Source of the DNA: Dendrolimus kikuchii | Lineage: Eukaryota > Arthropoda > Insecta > Lepidoptera > Lasiocampidae | Length of the DNA stretch: 64,000 bases | Assembly (NCBI GenBank): GCA_019925095.2 | Contig: CM034414.1 | Location: forward strand, 5,566,501-5,630,500 | Direction of reading: 5' to 3' | Shown here: in pieces, positions 1 through 11,330 of the stretch | How positions within the stretch are numbered: the stretch's first letter is position 1 | Layout: every line of letters starts with the position of its first letter | Program-made: the position numbers and the translations under genes | The notes under the pieces: model-generated | What the model saw: the letters and a program-made list of their open reading frames with translations, nothing else | Databases searched by the model: none | Told to the model about the DNA's origin: nothing

Positions 1-287
1 TAGCTTAGAACCAGGAGACGGATATAGGATACTTGTTATCCCGTTCGACCGCGTTCCCGTGTGACGTGACATAAAACGTCAAAGAGAATACAAGTCACTA
101 TAAAACGTGGTATAACAAAAACGCATCTGACACGGAATAACAAAACGCAAATGACAGCTAAACGTAATTTTGTCTATGGTTAAATGTGGTTGAAAATTTT
201 TAAAATATAAAAAATTGAACTTACTAAAATCCAATATCTGCTTATTTATTGCCTCTAAAGCGGAACAGAGTTCTCCGGGTCAGCTAG
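1..287 (+). mobile_element. Helitron, non-autonomous, 3' part
   Basis: The window opens inside a repeat whose first 35 bases match, in reverse, the inner part of the elements at 14597-14928 and 2783-3518. It ends in CTAG (284-287) followed by T, the expected Helitron 3' end. The 5' end is outside the window or lost. Confidence 0.6.
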
Positions 288-524
288 TTGTTCGTAATTT
301 GGTTTAGTTGAAAAAAGATGAATATACAGGTGAGTTTTTCAAGTGAGCCTCAGGGCCAAATCCTAAACTTTACTAGATATTGACGAAAACTAAAGTGATA
401 TCATTAGTTTTTGGAAATATCAACTACTCTGGTCAGGAATCCAATCGACTGCTTTTGAAAAAATAAAGACACCTGTATTAATATACCAAATTATAGTGTA
501 GCTGGTAAGAATCAATTTCTGTGA

Positions 525-787
525 CGGAATGTCAAACGGCCTACCTGATGGAAAGCGGTTACCATCGCCTATGGATATCTGTATTAACAAAGGTGCTACC
601 AATGTGCTGCCGCTCTTCAAAGGGAAACCGGAACTTGGCCACTAATGCCGGAACACAACTCAAGGTTGTTATAGCGACATACTTTAGACCAGGGATGGTA
701 ACCATCCAGTCGGGCAAATGCCCTACCATCTGGATGTGGGTTATTTTGTCGCAGGAAAGTGTATTCTTTCTCCGTTCCTGCATGAAT
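525..787 (-). mobile_element. SINE-A retroposon copy, truncated
   Basis: Copy of the most abundant short retroposon in this window (about 18 copies, full length about 310 bp). A full copy runs from CCGTGCAGGAACGG to CTGCTGAACTCCTGCAATAAAA with an A-rich tail. This one reads on the minus strand and has lost its tail. Its open frames are incidental. Confidence 0.75.
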
Positions 788-898
788 AAAAGTGGAAATC
801 CTAAGGGAAACAAGCGTGAATATGTATTATATGTATGTTCAAATGCACGGGTCAGCGTAAACAGCTGACAATGCAATGTAAGGCTGTTGCTCACCCTC

Positions 899-1216
899 TA
901 TCTGTGCAGGAACGGAGAAAGAATACAATAACCCGCGGCCGGGCGGCCTGTTGTAAGAGGCGACAAAACAACCCACAGCCAGGTGGTAGGGCATTTGCCC
1001 GACTGGATGGCTACCACCCCTGGTGTAAAGTATGTCGCCATAACAACCTTGAGTTGTGATCCGGCATTAGTGACCAGGTTCCAGTCCCCCTTAAGAGAGC
1101 AGCAGCGCATTTGTAGCACCTTTGATGTTGCAAATGTCCATAGGCGATGGTAACCGCTTTCCATCAAGTGTGCCGTCTGCCTGTCTGCTGAACTCCTGCA
1201 ATAAAAAATAAAAAAA
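899..1216 (+). mobile_element. SINE-A retroposon copy, near full length
   Basis: Starts at TCTGTGCAGGAACGGAG and ends with CTGCTGAACTCCTGCAAT plus an A-rich tail, which gives the element its direction. It lies head-to-head with the copy at 525-787. No pol III A or B box is obvious. Confidence 0.8.
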
Positions 1217-1639
1217 CCCGTACAAAAATCAATATCGTACATTCTATGACAAAATTAAACAACAAAACAACCCTTACCTTACTTTTTTAACGTAGCTCAA
1301 ATTATCCTAATCAAATCTATTTAATCCGTCAAATAGTAAACATATGCCATCATATTAGGCTCAGCTTCTCACCATGGCAACGCCCCACGCAACAGGGTTG
1401 CCGAAATCGTTGCCAAATTGCCAATTACAATTAGCAGAGTCATTGTGGCTGAGCCAACCCTTGTTATTACGAGGGATGCTATTAATCAAATTCGTATTGT
1501 GCTTATTTAGATTCTACGTTGATCATTTTTAAAGTATTGTAAGGAAGTGGAATTAGTATCTAGTATCTATACTATCTATACAATTGATATAGGTATATAG
1601 CATCTGTACTAATAGTATAAACAGGAATCTTAGGATGTA

Positions 1640-1837
1640 TGTTTGTTGCTGATTCACGCCAGAACGGCTGAACGGATCTGAATGAAATTTGGTACAGAGA
1701 TGTCCTGGTCTAGAGTTATGTCGCTATAACAACCTTGAGTTGTGTTCCGGCAATAGTGGTAAATGTCTATAGGCGATAGTAACCGCTTTCCAACAAGTGA
1801 ACAGTCTACCTGTCTGCTGAACTCTTGCAATAAAATC
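1640..1837 (+). mobile_element. Chimeric fragment ending in a SINE-A tail
   Basis: From about 1710 the sequence matches SINE-A but lacks its middle; it jumps from the GTTGTGTTCCGGCA motif to AAATGTCTATAGGCGA. The 70 bases before it (ACGCCAGAACGGCTGAACGG and onward) belong to a different, Helitron-like repeat. It is a rearranged remnant. Confidence 0.6.
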
Positions 1838-2035
1838 AAAGCATATCAAGGTATATTCTCCATGTTATAAACTATCAATTGAAACTAAATTTGTTCAGTT
1901 ATCAAGAGTTACGAAAAAAAAATCATTTATAAAGAAATTTAAGTATGTGTATTTAATTTACAAAATAAGTATTTTTCTTTAAGATCTACATAATAATCTG
2001 CACCACCTACATCGCCAGATTCAGTGAAATTATGC

Positions 2036-2110
2036 CTTAAGTTTGGTTGCCTGGAAGAGATTGCTTTAAGCGATAAGGCCGCCTATTGTTTCTACCATGA
2101 CAATATTGTA
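2036..2110 (+). mobile_element. LINE 3' tail with conserved hairpin, fragment
   Basis: Contains GGTTGCCTGGAAGAGATTGC followed by TTTAAGCGATAAGGCCGCC. The AGATYGCTTTAAGCGAT segment can form a hairpin. The same block recurs at 7733, 28762, 59180 and 59668, where it ends in an AATAAAG plus TCTA-type repeat tail. This suggests the 3' UTR of a LINE. Confidence 0.55.
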
Positions 2111-2782
2111 ATTGTGCATTTTTGAAATTGAAACTTATCATTTCGATTAGCAAGCTATCATAGACATGTTTATGACTAACTAACTCCGTTGGTTCAGCGA
2201 CCCAAAATTTATCTTGACTCATTGGCGTCAAACACTCGACAATTCGTAAAAGATCAAACCCTCTTATAAACAAGCTCGTGTAATATATCAAGTTGCCGAT
2301 GCGTGCCCGCTGCTGACAAGTTCAAACATGAATCACAATCACACATCAATATGTACACTATGTACCTCTTAACTTTTGTCTTGTTTGTAAAGAATAGAAG
2401 TTAATAAATATGTATGTAATATAATACGTAATTGATTATCGACACTCAATAATTCAGTTTTTTTTTTCTTTTCTCTCAAAGATTTCGAACCATTTAATAT
2501 TTCAAATACCTACTCGATAAATAATAATATAAACTATAATACTAAGCTACCGATGCTTTCTACCTCCTTTTAAGTTTAAAGTATAAAAGAAATTTAGGAA
2601 ATGTTTAATACATGTTCCAAATCTCTTATAACACGGTTTCAAGTCGCCGCTCATCCTTTCTTCGTTATTATGGAATAGGACTCCCAATTAAAGGGCATTC
2701 GCAGGGTTATGGGAGTACATGGGGTCATGTTTGCTACAAATTTAGCAGAGAATACGAGCCTTAATTGATTTATACACAAACA

Positions 2783-3518
2783 CTAGCGGCCCCGGCAGAC
2801 GCTGTCCTGCCTTTAAAAAATAAAATTCTAGAACCCGATCCCAGAGCCACGTACCGGTTCTAATTGCGAATCTAAACCATCCGGGTACCCACTCAAACAC
2901 ACAAAAACAAAATCACCGAAATTTCTCCAGGTGATTAGGAGGATTCCAGAACCCGATATCAGCGCCACCTACCGGTTCTAATTGTGAATCTAAAAGAGTA
3001 ATATAATTTTTTTTGTTCTAAGTCATGACAAAATAAGATTAAAAATCTTGCCAATAAATTAAAGTTTATAAACAAAATCACCGAAATCTCTCCAGGTGAT
3101 TAGGAGGATTCCAGAACCCGATCTCAGCGCCACCTACCGGTTCTAATTGTGAATCTAAAAGAGTAATATAATTTTTTTTGTTCTAAGTCATGACAAAATA
3201 AGATTAAAAATCTTGCCAATAAATTAAAGTTTATAATTAACTAATAAAAAATAGGGGTTGATCGTAGAGGGGTGAAAATTTAGGGTTGTATGTATTTTTA
3301 TATGTTGTATCATAAAAAAATAGAAACTAAAAATTTTGTCTAAAAAATAAATAAATAAATTTAGGGGTGGACTATCCCTAATATTTAGGGGGATGAAAAA
3401 TAGATGTTGGCCGATTCTCATAGATACCGGATAAGCACAAAAAATTTCATCAAAATCGGTCAAGCCGTTTCGGAGGAGTATGGCAACGAAAACTGACACG
3501 AGAATTTTATATATTAGA
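2783..3518 (-). mobile_element. Helitron, non-autonomous, with internal tandem duplication
   Basis: On the minus strand the element starts TCTAATATATAAAATTCTCG after an A and ends CCGCTAG before a T, matching the Helitron rule (TC...CTRR inserted between A and T). The 736 bp include the 165-bp tandem duplication listed separately. No Rep/helicase gene is present, so it needs a helper. Confidence 0.7.
2905..3234. repeat. 165-bp tandem duplication, two units
   Basis: Two adjacent units (2905-3069 and 3070-3234) differ at only about two positions (GAAATTTC/GAAATCTC and CGATATC/CGATCTC). The match is far closer than between other copies of this Helitron family, so the duplication is recent. Confidence 0.9.
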
Positions 3519-3645
3519 TTATAATAGACCTTTGTTTTATTGGACATTGTATTTTGTGTTCAATAACTGTTTTTTGAGTTTATTTTGAAGAACATTCTTA
3601 AGAAGTAGAAGTAGGATTAGGCCACCGGTATAGAAATTTGATTAA

Positions 3646-3768
3646 TAGATAGAAAAATCTTTATTGTTCACTACATACGCATATAGTAAATTTAAAGTGA
3701 TTTCATGTAAAGGCAGGAACAAATGGCCGTCTTATCACCTTAGAGCATTCTCTTCCAGACAACCCGGA
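3646..3768 (-). mobile_element. LINE 3' tail, fragment
   Basis: Reverse copy of the hairpin LINE tail: ATAGATAG plus CTTTATTGT (AATAAAG on the minus strand), then CTTATCACC...TCTTCCAGACAACCCG. Confidence 0.5.
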
Positions 3769-3920
3769 CTGTTAGTTGTGTGAGAGGAATCTGAAGTGTA
3801 TGACGGTGGTGTGCAAATTAAATACATGTAAATAGGATACATAAATATCACACAGTACATTTAACTAGAATAAATAGCGAGAAAAAAAATTGGTGAGGAG
3901 TAAAATAATACTTTACTATT

Positions 3921-4230
3921 TATCCGTGCAGGAACGGAGAAAGAATACAATTTCCTGCGGCCGGGCGGTCTGTCGTAAGAGGGGACAAAACAACCTACAG
4001 CCAGGTGGTAGGGCATTTGCCCGACTGGTTGACTACCCTCCTAGTCTAAAGTATGTCGCCATAACAACCTTGAGTTGTGTTCTGACATTAGTGACCAGGT
4101 TCCACTCTCCCTTAAAAGAGCAGCGACGCATTTGTAGCACCTTTGGTGTTGCAAATGTCCATAGGCGATGTTAATCGCTTTCTATCAAGTGGGCCGTCTG
4201 CCTGTCTGCTGAACTCCTGCAATAAAAAAA
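3921..4230 (+). mobile_element. SINE-A retroposon copy, full length
   Basis: Starts TATCCGTGCAGGAACGGAG and ends GAACTCCTGCAATAAAAAAA. About 310 bp without large gaps, so it is a good reference copy. Confidence 0.8.
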
Positions 4231-4372
4231 TACTAATAATAATACTTTACTATCGCGATTTATATTATATGACTCGTCGCTGCTACATAAATGGGTGCAA
4301 CTCCATACCCGGTTAAATATGTAAGTGAATGTATTTGTCTGGTTTATAAGTTTTTTTGGTATATATATATAT

Positions 4373-4481
4373 ATATACATACATACATAACTTCACGCCA
4401 GTTCCCTTGCGGGGTAGGCACGTACAACAGAGCGCCATTTAGGCCCACTCTTACACACCTCACTTGCTTCTTTGACATTCA

Positions 4482-4487
<6 letters not shown>
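4373..4487 (-). mobile_element. RTE LINE, 3' end fragment
   Basis: On the minus strand it encodes the last residues of the RTE reverse transcriptase ORF (...YPARE-stop region) followed by a tail of TATG repeats. The same end is at 11146, 19269, 55540 and 61140. Short microsatellite-like 3' tails are usual for the RTE clade. Confidence 0.7.

Positions 4488-4523
<36 letters not shown>
4484..4523. repeat. (AT)n microsatellite
   Basis: About 20 uninterrupted AT units beside the 5' side of the RTE fragment. Confidence 0.9.
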
Positions 4524-4526
<3 letters not shown>

Positions 4527-4556
4527 TCGATTCTGGAACCTGATAAGGCCGCAATG

Positions 4557-4680
4557 TAGATAGATAACACTTTATTGTACACCATTACAGAAAACTTACG
4601 AATTAGTATTATACTAATTATGTACAAAGGGCGATCTTATCGCTGAAAAGCGATCTCTTCCAGACAACAAGGCAAGAATG
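4557..4680 (-). mobile_element. LINE 3' tail with hairpin
   Basis: Minus-strand copy: TAGATAGATA tail, CTTTATTGTACACC, then GATCTTATCGCTGAAAAGCG and ATCTCTTCCAGACAAC. The hairpin arms around AGCGAT are preserved. Confidence 0.6.
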
Positions 4681-4714
4681 TTGCTGATTAGGAGTATGTA
4701 TACTAATGTATACT

Positions 4715-5220
4715 ACCTTTAAATAATGACGCGGGTGAAAGCGTTTAAAAATGTTTTGATAATTGGATTATTCGTTGGCGTAAGTGTATCGTTTCTGAAG
4801 GATACCTTGAAGGTGATAAAATAAACTTGAGTGAATAACTAATATTTTGTGTAATATTTTCTTAAGTCTTCGCGACTTGTATACACAATATCAAATCAAA
4901 ACTATTAAGACCTAAACCCAGCAAAAACCAACTGCCAGACCTCAAGACACTGTGAGCTTTTTCTGCGTGCATCGGAACACAAACCAACCTGATTGATCAT
5001 TTCTTTTATTTTTCCTTCCACAAATTTTAATATTATATAAAATTATTAGAGGCATGTTTGCTGAAGAGTTTCTTGCGCCGCTTCTTCTCTTCATGCCATA
5101 ACATGTTACGAAGCGGTGGTAAATTAGATTAGGCTCATATAGAGTAAATAATAACCATAAACAAAATTAAAAATAAATAATTAAAATGAACAAGCTGGCG
5201 GTAGGCTAAATAAAACTTTA
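4715..5220. other. No feature seen
   Basis: AT-rich sequence without recognisable coding, RNA or terminal-repeat structure; presumed Dll intron. Confidence 0.4.
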
Positions 5221-5223
5221 ACA

Positions 5224-5350
5224 ATACTCATTGACACTTGACATGTTTGTCTTCCGTGATCATAGCCACTGAAAAGTGGCCGAAACGTCGGAATGATAAA
5301 AATCAAATAAATTACCGCGCTTAAAACCGTTAAAACGTAGTTTTATAACA
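5224..5350 (+). mobile_element. Repeat with GCCACT-GAAA-AGTGGC hairpin, possibly Penelope-like
   Basis: Contains a perfect 6-bp stem (GCCACT/AGTGGC) closed by a GAAA tetraloop, directly followed by CGAAACGTCGG, then AATAAATTACCGCGC and AAAACCGTTAAAACG. A degraded reverse copy is at 24570-24690. GCCGAAACGTCG-type motifs occur in Penelope-like elements, which can carry hammerhead ribozymes, but this copy lacks a CTGATGA core. The class is uncertain. Confidence 0.35.
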
Positions 5351-6226
5351 TTTTGTCTATTATTGATCTTTTCCCGGTACTTTTTTGACAGATTAGTAAA
5401 CGTGGCAGAGCCATGCTGGAGTCATCGTCTTGATCAGGGTTCTTAAGGCCGGCTCTATCGGTGTGATATGAGATAATTGTGTTTCATGCAATGAATGAAA
5501 GCTCTGATGATCCCCTTACCCTTCTCCCTATCCCAACAGCAAAACATCGCCCTCCAATTTCCCGCCAAAAACTCTACCTTCTTTAAAAATTATTAAACAA
5601 AGTCATATAGTTTTAATTAAAACTGTCAGTGATTTCCGCATACCATTTTTGATATGTCGATAAAAAGTGTCGATAAGTTTTCGCCGACAAAAAAATCCGA
5701 ATGTGCCTGTGTCGGTATAAAATGTCGGCGGAGATAAAGACATTTCGCGGGAGCTCAGCGGGCTTTCACCGACTCATGTAAAAAAGGTTACTTTAGGAAT
5801 TGGTTCGTTTAGCTCAGTCATTCCCAAAGTGGGCGATAAGGCCCCCTTGATAGCGATAAAGGGTCCAGAGAAACTAGGAGGAGTGTTCACATTAGATTAC
5901 TTTTATAATTGAAAGTGATATATTACTTTTAAATATGTTTTTCGAAACCTTCTGAACCTCGGCTGATTGATGTAGCTGACCAACTGAACATGTCAATAAA
6001 TTTGGCTCTCCAGCGTGCTCAAAAATGATCTTTGTGGGGAAGAACAATTATTCACTGGCATCAAAGTTACAAGCTCCAGTAGTGAGGGAAACCTATGAAG
6101 AATGAACTCATGCAAAGAGTTCTCAAAACTCCTAATCGACTCTTCAGTAAGCACCAGCTAAATAATTACCATTTGGCTGGTGCCTACTTCGGACAACAGC
6201 TCAGAGGGCAAAGCAGAAATTGTAAT
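5351..6226. other. Intronic sequence; possible hAT left end near 5816
   Basis: Mostly featureless. At 5816 CAGTCATTCCCAAAGTGGG resembles a hAT terminal repeat (CAGTGGTTCCCAAAG type), but no matching right end was found. Confidence 0.3.
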
Positions 6227-6588
6227 CATTGAGAGTAATCTCAAACGTCGTCTCGTCGTTCGTTTTCATTTTAGAATTTTCAGTTTATTTTTTTTATATT
6301 TAAATACATTTTCCATTGTAATTGTACCATCACGAGAGTTTTTTTCCGGTATATACTTACATCGTTAATCCATCGTCATGTGTCTCACTATGTAAAGACC
6401 AAAGAAACGTTTTTTCTTTCTTTCTTCTTTCTAATTTCCATTTATTTTTGTGTTTTATAGACATATGTGTGTTAATATATTTTTCAAGAAATATTTATTC
6501 TCTCTTTCTTCTATCTAAAATTTCATTGACTCTTTCGGGCTGATCGGGTGAAAACGAACGACGGAAGGCGTTTGAGAGTAAGGCCTCA
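6227..6588. mobile_element. MITE with about 30-bp terminal inverted repeats
   Basis: The left end reads CTCAAACGTCGTCTCGTCGT then TCGTTTTCA. The right end, reversed, reads CTCAAACGCCTTCCGTCGT then TCGTTTTCA. The inner AT-rich part (ATATTTAAATACATTTTCC) recurs at 30060-30085 in a second copy. There is no transposase frame. Confidence 0.6.
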
Positions 6589-7732
6589 GCACCTATCGAT
6601 TCAACATGTTAACACAGCCAGCTTTCTGTGCTACAGACAACGATAACCTAGGCTCGGTATTCTACATACAGTCTTCAAAAAATGATCCCTTATATCACCT
6701 ACTTATATCGTATTCTATAGTTAGAATACAATGTAACGAATATAATATTAAATAATTAGGATCAGTTAAAGCCTTCTCTGTGGTATTTTTAAAATATTAT
6801 TTTCATTTACATATAAACGTCATAGCTATGTTTTATTACTTTTTTAGAATAGTTACAATTAAAATGTAAACTTAAACTCGGGAACAAGATAAGACTCGTA
6901 ATGGGATGCTATAATTAAGAGGCGCTAGAAATCAATTTAAAGTGGGTATATTATTAAAGTGCATTGGCATTAAAGTGGGTCGTAGACGAAATAAGTTTGG
7001 GAGCCTGGTGTTTAGTGCGTTGCTCCGCAGGTGAATGAAAAAGTTAGATGCCTTAGAATGCCCGGTACATTTCACCGGCCACTTTATTCTTCTTTTACGG
7101 CTTGGCACGCTTTGTACATTTCGCCGGTGTTATGTTAATAAATTAGGGATCACAAAAATACTGTGTACTCCTTAAAGAGATTCAGTATATATTTATATCA
7201 ACTAGATGGCGCTATGAATGAACTAAGATGCTGTAAATGATTATAGAGGTCCGATAGAAGGAAGCGTGAGGTTTAGGTTTAGTTATTCTGTTTATAAAAC
7301 ATGAAAGGTTCCCTGTGTCCTTTTCTATACCTCTGACAACGTGTATGTAAAATACCACGAGGATCTGCTATGCAGTTAAGGGCCTACCTAAAGGGAGTTC
7401 GCTATCTCGCTTACGCATTACCACGTTTTTGAAAAAGAAAGAAGAAGAAAAAAATAAAGAAAATATTTATTTCTAATAGCGACACACAAGACAAAATAGT
7501 AGTAACTTAATAAAGTATAGATAAAATTATTCAGAAATTGTATGCCGCAATTTGGAATTGAGGTTGGAACTCAGCATTTTGCTGTGCCGAACCTCCTACA
7601 ATCACATAATATATGGCATGCGACCCGTGCTAAACAAAAAAAAAACAAACAAATAATTATAAAAAACTTATAAGTACAAAGATTAAAATTACGTATACCA
7701 CCATCGCCATTATCATCTCAATTCATTCCTGG
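6589..7732. other. Intronic sequence, little recognisable
   Basis: No gene seen. A motif at 7390-7425 (CGCTATCTCGCTTACGCATT) also appears near 51838 and, in altered form, near 31390, so it is part of a dispersed repeat of unknown class. Confidence 0.35.
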
Positions 7733-7860
7733 GGTTATCTGGAAGAGATCGCTTTGTAGCGATAAGACCGCCCTTTGTACATAACTAGATATAATTTTAG
7801 TCTTTAAGTTCATGTTTCTATTGGTGTACAATAAAGAGTTATCTATCTATCTATCTATTA
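7733..7860 (+). mobile_element. LINE 3' tail with hairpin and (TCTA)n
   Basis: GGAAGAGATCGCTTTGTAGC, GATAAGACCGCCCTTTGTAC, later GGTGTACAATAAAGAGTTAT and a (CTAT)n tail. It is the best-kept example of this LINE 3' UTR family in the window. Confidence 0.65.
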
Positions 7861-7984
7861 AAATATAAAGCACAAGAAATAGAAAAATGTAGGATGTAAT
7901 AATGTATATGAAATAATGAGTATACGAGAAATCCGTATTATACAAAACTTAATAAAAAAAATCACGAATGTTTCACAAAAAAAT

Positions 7985-8370
7985 ATAAAATTCTAAACAT
8001 GCCGTGCCTGTACATTAAAACCATTAAAAAAAACAACTGAGATTGACTATATAAACCATGGAGAACTCGATGCATTTTTTTAGATTTCTCATCTGTTGTC
8101 GGTGTGTCTGTTTGTTCGGGACTCACGTAAAACCTACTGGGCCGATTTCGATGCGATTTTCACTGATCGACAGTAGATTCTTAGCCTTAAAATCTGCGCT
8201 ACTTTTTATCCTGAGATTCTCGTGGGTTTTTTCTAGGAATGATATAAAATGGCCAGATCGAAAAAAAACGAATAGGAATGAGATTTTTTACTGATCGATA
8301 ACAAATTTAATGTAATAAAATGTATGATAATTTAGATCCCGGGAATCCCGCGGGAATTTTCCCGTCTTTG
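7985..8370 (+). mobile_element. Repeat family D copy
   Basis: Shares a long ordered set of blocks with 44460-44870, 47490-47790 and reverse copies at 19535, 44910 and 52490: TGACTATATAAACCATGGAG, GGGCCGATTTCGATGCGATT, AAAATCTGCGCTACTTTTTATCC, then GGGAATCCCGCGGGAA. Class unknown; no transposase. The open frame at 8058-8294 follows from the repeat and is not a gene. Confidence 0.6.
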
Positions 8371-8935
8371 GTACAAATTAGTTAGATTACATAAACGTTA
8401 GCTGATTTTGATACGATTTCATTAAAACGATAGCTAAAGCCCTTTTTTAAGTGATGTAATACTTTATATTTTCATATATATACTTATAATCATATGTTTT
8501 ATTTATAATAGTCAATTCAATATTATATACTCATTTCCAATATTTATTTCAGATATTAAAATGTCATATCATATCCAGTGCAAAAATATAATAGTATAAT
8601 TTGCGTAAGGATTATTAAACAATAACATAAAACCGTTAAAACACGGTTTTAATTATCTGTAACATTTGTGAAAACGAAAAGCATAGATAATAAACTTTTT
8701 AAATATAAAAGAAAAACGTCATTAATTTGACAGTAATCAATTCTGCGCGTCATTTATGAATTATGGCGTGAGTATAATCATCTCGATCGTTGTATAATAA
8801 ATGATTTCTTGTAATAATTATTTATACATTTCATCTAAGAAGAAGTTTGATGATTTAATATTTTTTTGCGACGTGCACTTTTACTATTTTATACTGACGT
8901 AGAGAAAGTGCACCTTTTTAAAAGTAGAAGGAGTT
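8371..8935. other. No feature seen
   Basis: AT-rich intronic sequence; AAAACCGTTAAAACACGG at 8630 is a small piece of the repeat at 5224. Confidence 0.35.
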
Positions 8936-9045
8936 TTTGGTGAGAACCGAAAGGGGACGTTGTAATGTGCAGTTTTATTTTCTAAAAATGTGTCAAATTA
9001 CTCCTAAATTAACAATAATAGTTGGATATTACAATTATGCCTAAA
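8936..9045 (+). mobile_element. Retroposon family E, 5' fragment
   Basis: GTTTTTGGTGAGAACCGAAAGGGGACGTTG and TTATTTTCTAAAAATGTGTC match the 5' part of the elements at 21290-21570 and 54743-55014 (minus). Truncated. Confidence 0.6.
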
Positions 9046-9050
9046 TATTA

Positions 9051-9289
9051 GACTAATATATAAAGCTGAAGACTTTGTTTGCTTGAATGCGCTAATCTCA
9101 GGAACTACTGGTCTGATTTGAAAAATTTAGTTAGTTAGTTGGATAACCCATTTACCGAGAAAGGCTATATATCATCACGCTAAGACCAATAGGAGCGGAG
9201 CACCAATGAAAAATGTTTCAAAATCGGATTTTTTTTAAATTCCTTTTTTTAAACTATTCCACCCGGACGAAGTCGCAGGCAGAAGCTAG
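9051..9289 (+). mobile_element. Helitron, non-autonomous, type 1
   Basis: From ACTAATATATAAAGCTGAAG through GGTCTGATTTGAAAAAT and CCAATAGGAGCGGAGCACC to the end AGAAGCTAGT. Same family at 15461, 36119, 56224 and a reverse fragment at 21991 inside the Dll intron. The 5' TC has mutated. No coding capacity. Confidence 0.7.
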
Positions 9290-9325
9290 TTATATATATA
9301 CAATTATTTAGATAAGAACTATATA

Positions 9326-9510
9326 TATAATATGACCGAAGCGAATCCTACTGTGGCTCACCACAGTCACGAAGCCACTCTAAGGGGACCTAGCGCCGAA
9401 AAACAGTTTCCTTTAGGACGCCTTTTATACTGCTCTCTGTATTTTAGCAATTGTATATGTACCCTAGATTACTTACATATCAATAAATTTCATTTCATTA
9501 CATTTTAATT
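9326..9510 (+). mobile_element. LINE 3' end, (ATTTC)-tailed
   Basis: GACCGAAGCGAATCCTACTG ... TTTAGGACGCCTTTTATACT, then ATCAATAAATTTCATTTCATT. The AATAAA plus short pentamer repeat looks like a LINE 3' terminus. Single copy in the window. Confidence 0.4.
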
Positions 9511-10107
9511 TAACTGTTATACTACATAACCTCTGCAAAGTACTCTGAATAAGGTACAGGTCCCATAGCAACTATCAATAAAATTAAAACAATGACCAAT
9601 ATTCATATCATATTTACGCCTCATACCTCGATAAGTCGACGGGCGTCACTAATATACCTGTCGCGTTGAGTCGCGATACATCTATCGATATAATAATAAA
9701 ACCCACTAACGCATCACTAATTCGATGTAATTGTTATTGACTGTTTAAGACGTCACCTGTCAAATTATTTAAATGTGTTTGTGGCTAGATCTTAACACGC
9801 GGCTTGCCCCATGTAGAACTTAAGTTTCTATCCGACGGAACCTATTTGTCAGCAATTTTTTGAAATCGTTCTTCATTGAAATCAACTGTACGAGGTACGT
9901 CTCTGAGGTCGTAGGTGTCGTCAAAATCGAGTGCTGCGTCTATGTTGACTACCTAGTAGTGTGAGGTGACACAGCGAGAGCTAATGGCTCAATCGCCGCT
10001 GGACCTAGGCTTGACTGCTAGAGAGGGGAGTACAAAATATGACGACGAGTTGTTTTACTCTTCATATAATTACTTGCTTAATTAATTTATTATTATTAAA
10101 CTTAAGA
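9511..10107. other. Non-coding; GC-richer stretch at 9790-10030
   Basis: No gene or terminal repeat recognised. The segment 9790-10030 has more CG dinucleotides than its surroundings. It could be an old repeat or conserved non-coding DNA of Dll; the sequence alone cannot separate these. Confidence 0.3.
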
Positions 10108-10221
10108 CTCTCTTAAATAAGGCCGCCTATTGTATTGCCTAGTCAATATTGTAAATATGGTCTGTTTTTGTAATTGTATATTTTGGTGTGCAATAAATTG
10201 TTCTCTCTCTCTCTCTCTCTT
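10108..10221 (+). mobile_element. LINE 3' tail ending in (CT)n
   Basis: AAATAAGGCCGCCTATTGTA ... TTGGTGTGCAATAAATTGTT then (CT)n. A variant of the hairpin LINE tail without the upstream hairpin arm. Confidence 0.5.
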
Positions 10222-11145
10222 CTTTCACCATTTGGTATTGGCACAATATGGCTTCTCCTTCCATACTCCTCTATTCTGGCGTGTTGTGCGTTGTGCGTTT
10301 GGACGTCTTTTAATTTTGTTAACAGTAATTATAAGTATATATCGGTTAATGTGTTTTTGCAGTAAACCGACGATTTATTATTCTCCTTACATCCTTATTT
10401 ATGCCTTTATTACTATTTATTATGCAAATATTATTATGCGGCCACATTTATTTTTTTGCGATTTTAATCTAGGTACATATGCAGCTATGCAATACCATGG
10501 AAAAAAATTACATTAGTATGTAATCTTTATAGTTTTACTGAGCGACTGCCAATTGTAGTGAAATGACAGTCACTTAATAAAAATATAACTCTGGAAATAA
10601 AACTAATAATAAATCCTACAGAGCGTTATTCATTATTTTCATGCTTATTTACATTTTTTACTCAATACATATTCATAGACCAAATGTATCAAAATCTATT
10701 GAGATTTTATTAAGCTTCTAAATAATTTTGACTGAGAACAATAAGGAACTTCTCATAACTCATTCGAAAACAAACGCTGGTTATGATAATGGACAAAATT
10801 AAAATGTCACGTGGCTCTATGACTTTCGTTGAGTTCGACATACTTTTTAATTTAGACGGATTATCGTCACAAGTGTTGAACTCACCTTGTAAATTCTTTT
10901 TTTAAATTGCTATACCGTTATTGCTTGCGTATGATAGAACAGTTTTTACCTTATTTTACTGTTTTATCGACGTGACATTTAAAATGTCGATATAATCTGA
11001 CTAACCGCTTCAATTTTATGAAACACAACATGGTCGCCAAAGTGCGATTTTGTGACAAGATCTTTTAATAACATATTTTAATTTATTTTTAAATAGTGTT
11101 GGGACATGTAAACGAGTTTAACGTTGTTTAATTTTATGTAGATTA
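10222..11145. other. No feature seen
   Basis: AT-rich presumed Dll intron. Open frames at 10130-10516 are low-complexity and lack support. Confidence 0.4.
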
Positions 11146-11330
11146 AAGACATATACATACATACATACATAACTTCACGCCAGTTCCCTTGCGGGGTAGG
11201 CACGAACAGCAGAGTGCCATTTAGGCTTATTCTTACACACCTCACTTGCCTCTTTGACATTCATAACTCTTGTCATGCAAGCTCGTCTGTTATTAAGGCT
11301 CCTGACATCACCTTCTGCTAGTACACGATC
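11146..11330 (-). pseudogene. RTE reverse transcriptase C-terminus, 3' fragment
   Basis: On the minus strand this encodes the RTE ORF end (residues like DRVLAEGD, SLKNRR, ACMTRVMNVKEASEVCKN, YPARE) followed by the TATG tail. It matches 19120-19285, 55375-55540 and 61140-61330. It is a 5'-truncated, non-functional LINE insertion about 185 bp long. Confidence 0.75.

Noticed and set aside
898..1242. Open frames of about 110 residues over SINE-A copies, on either strand, repeated many times in the window.
   Set aside because: They exist in both directions of the same repeat, have no known domain, and vary with each copy's indels; the element is non-coding.
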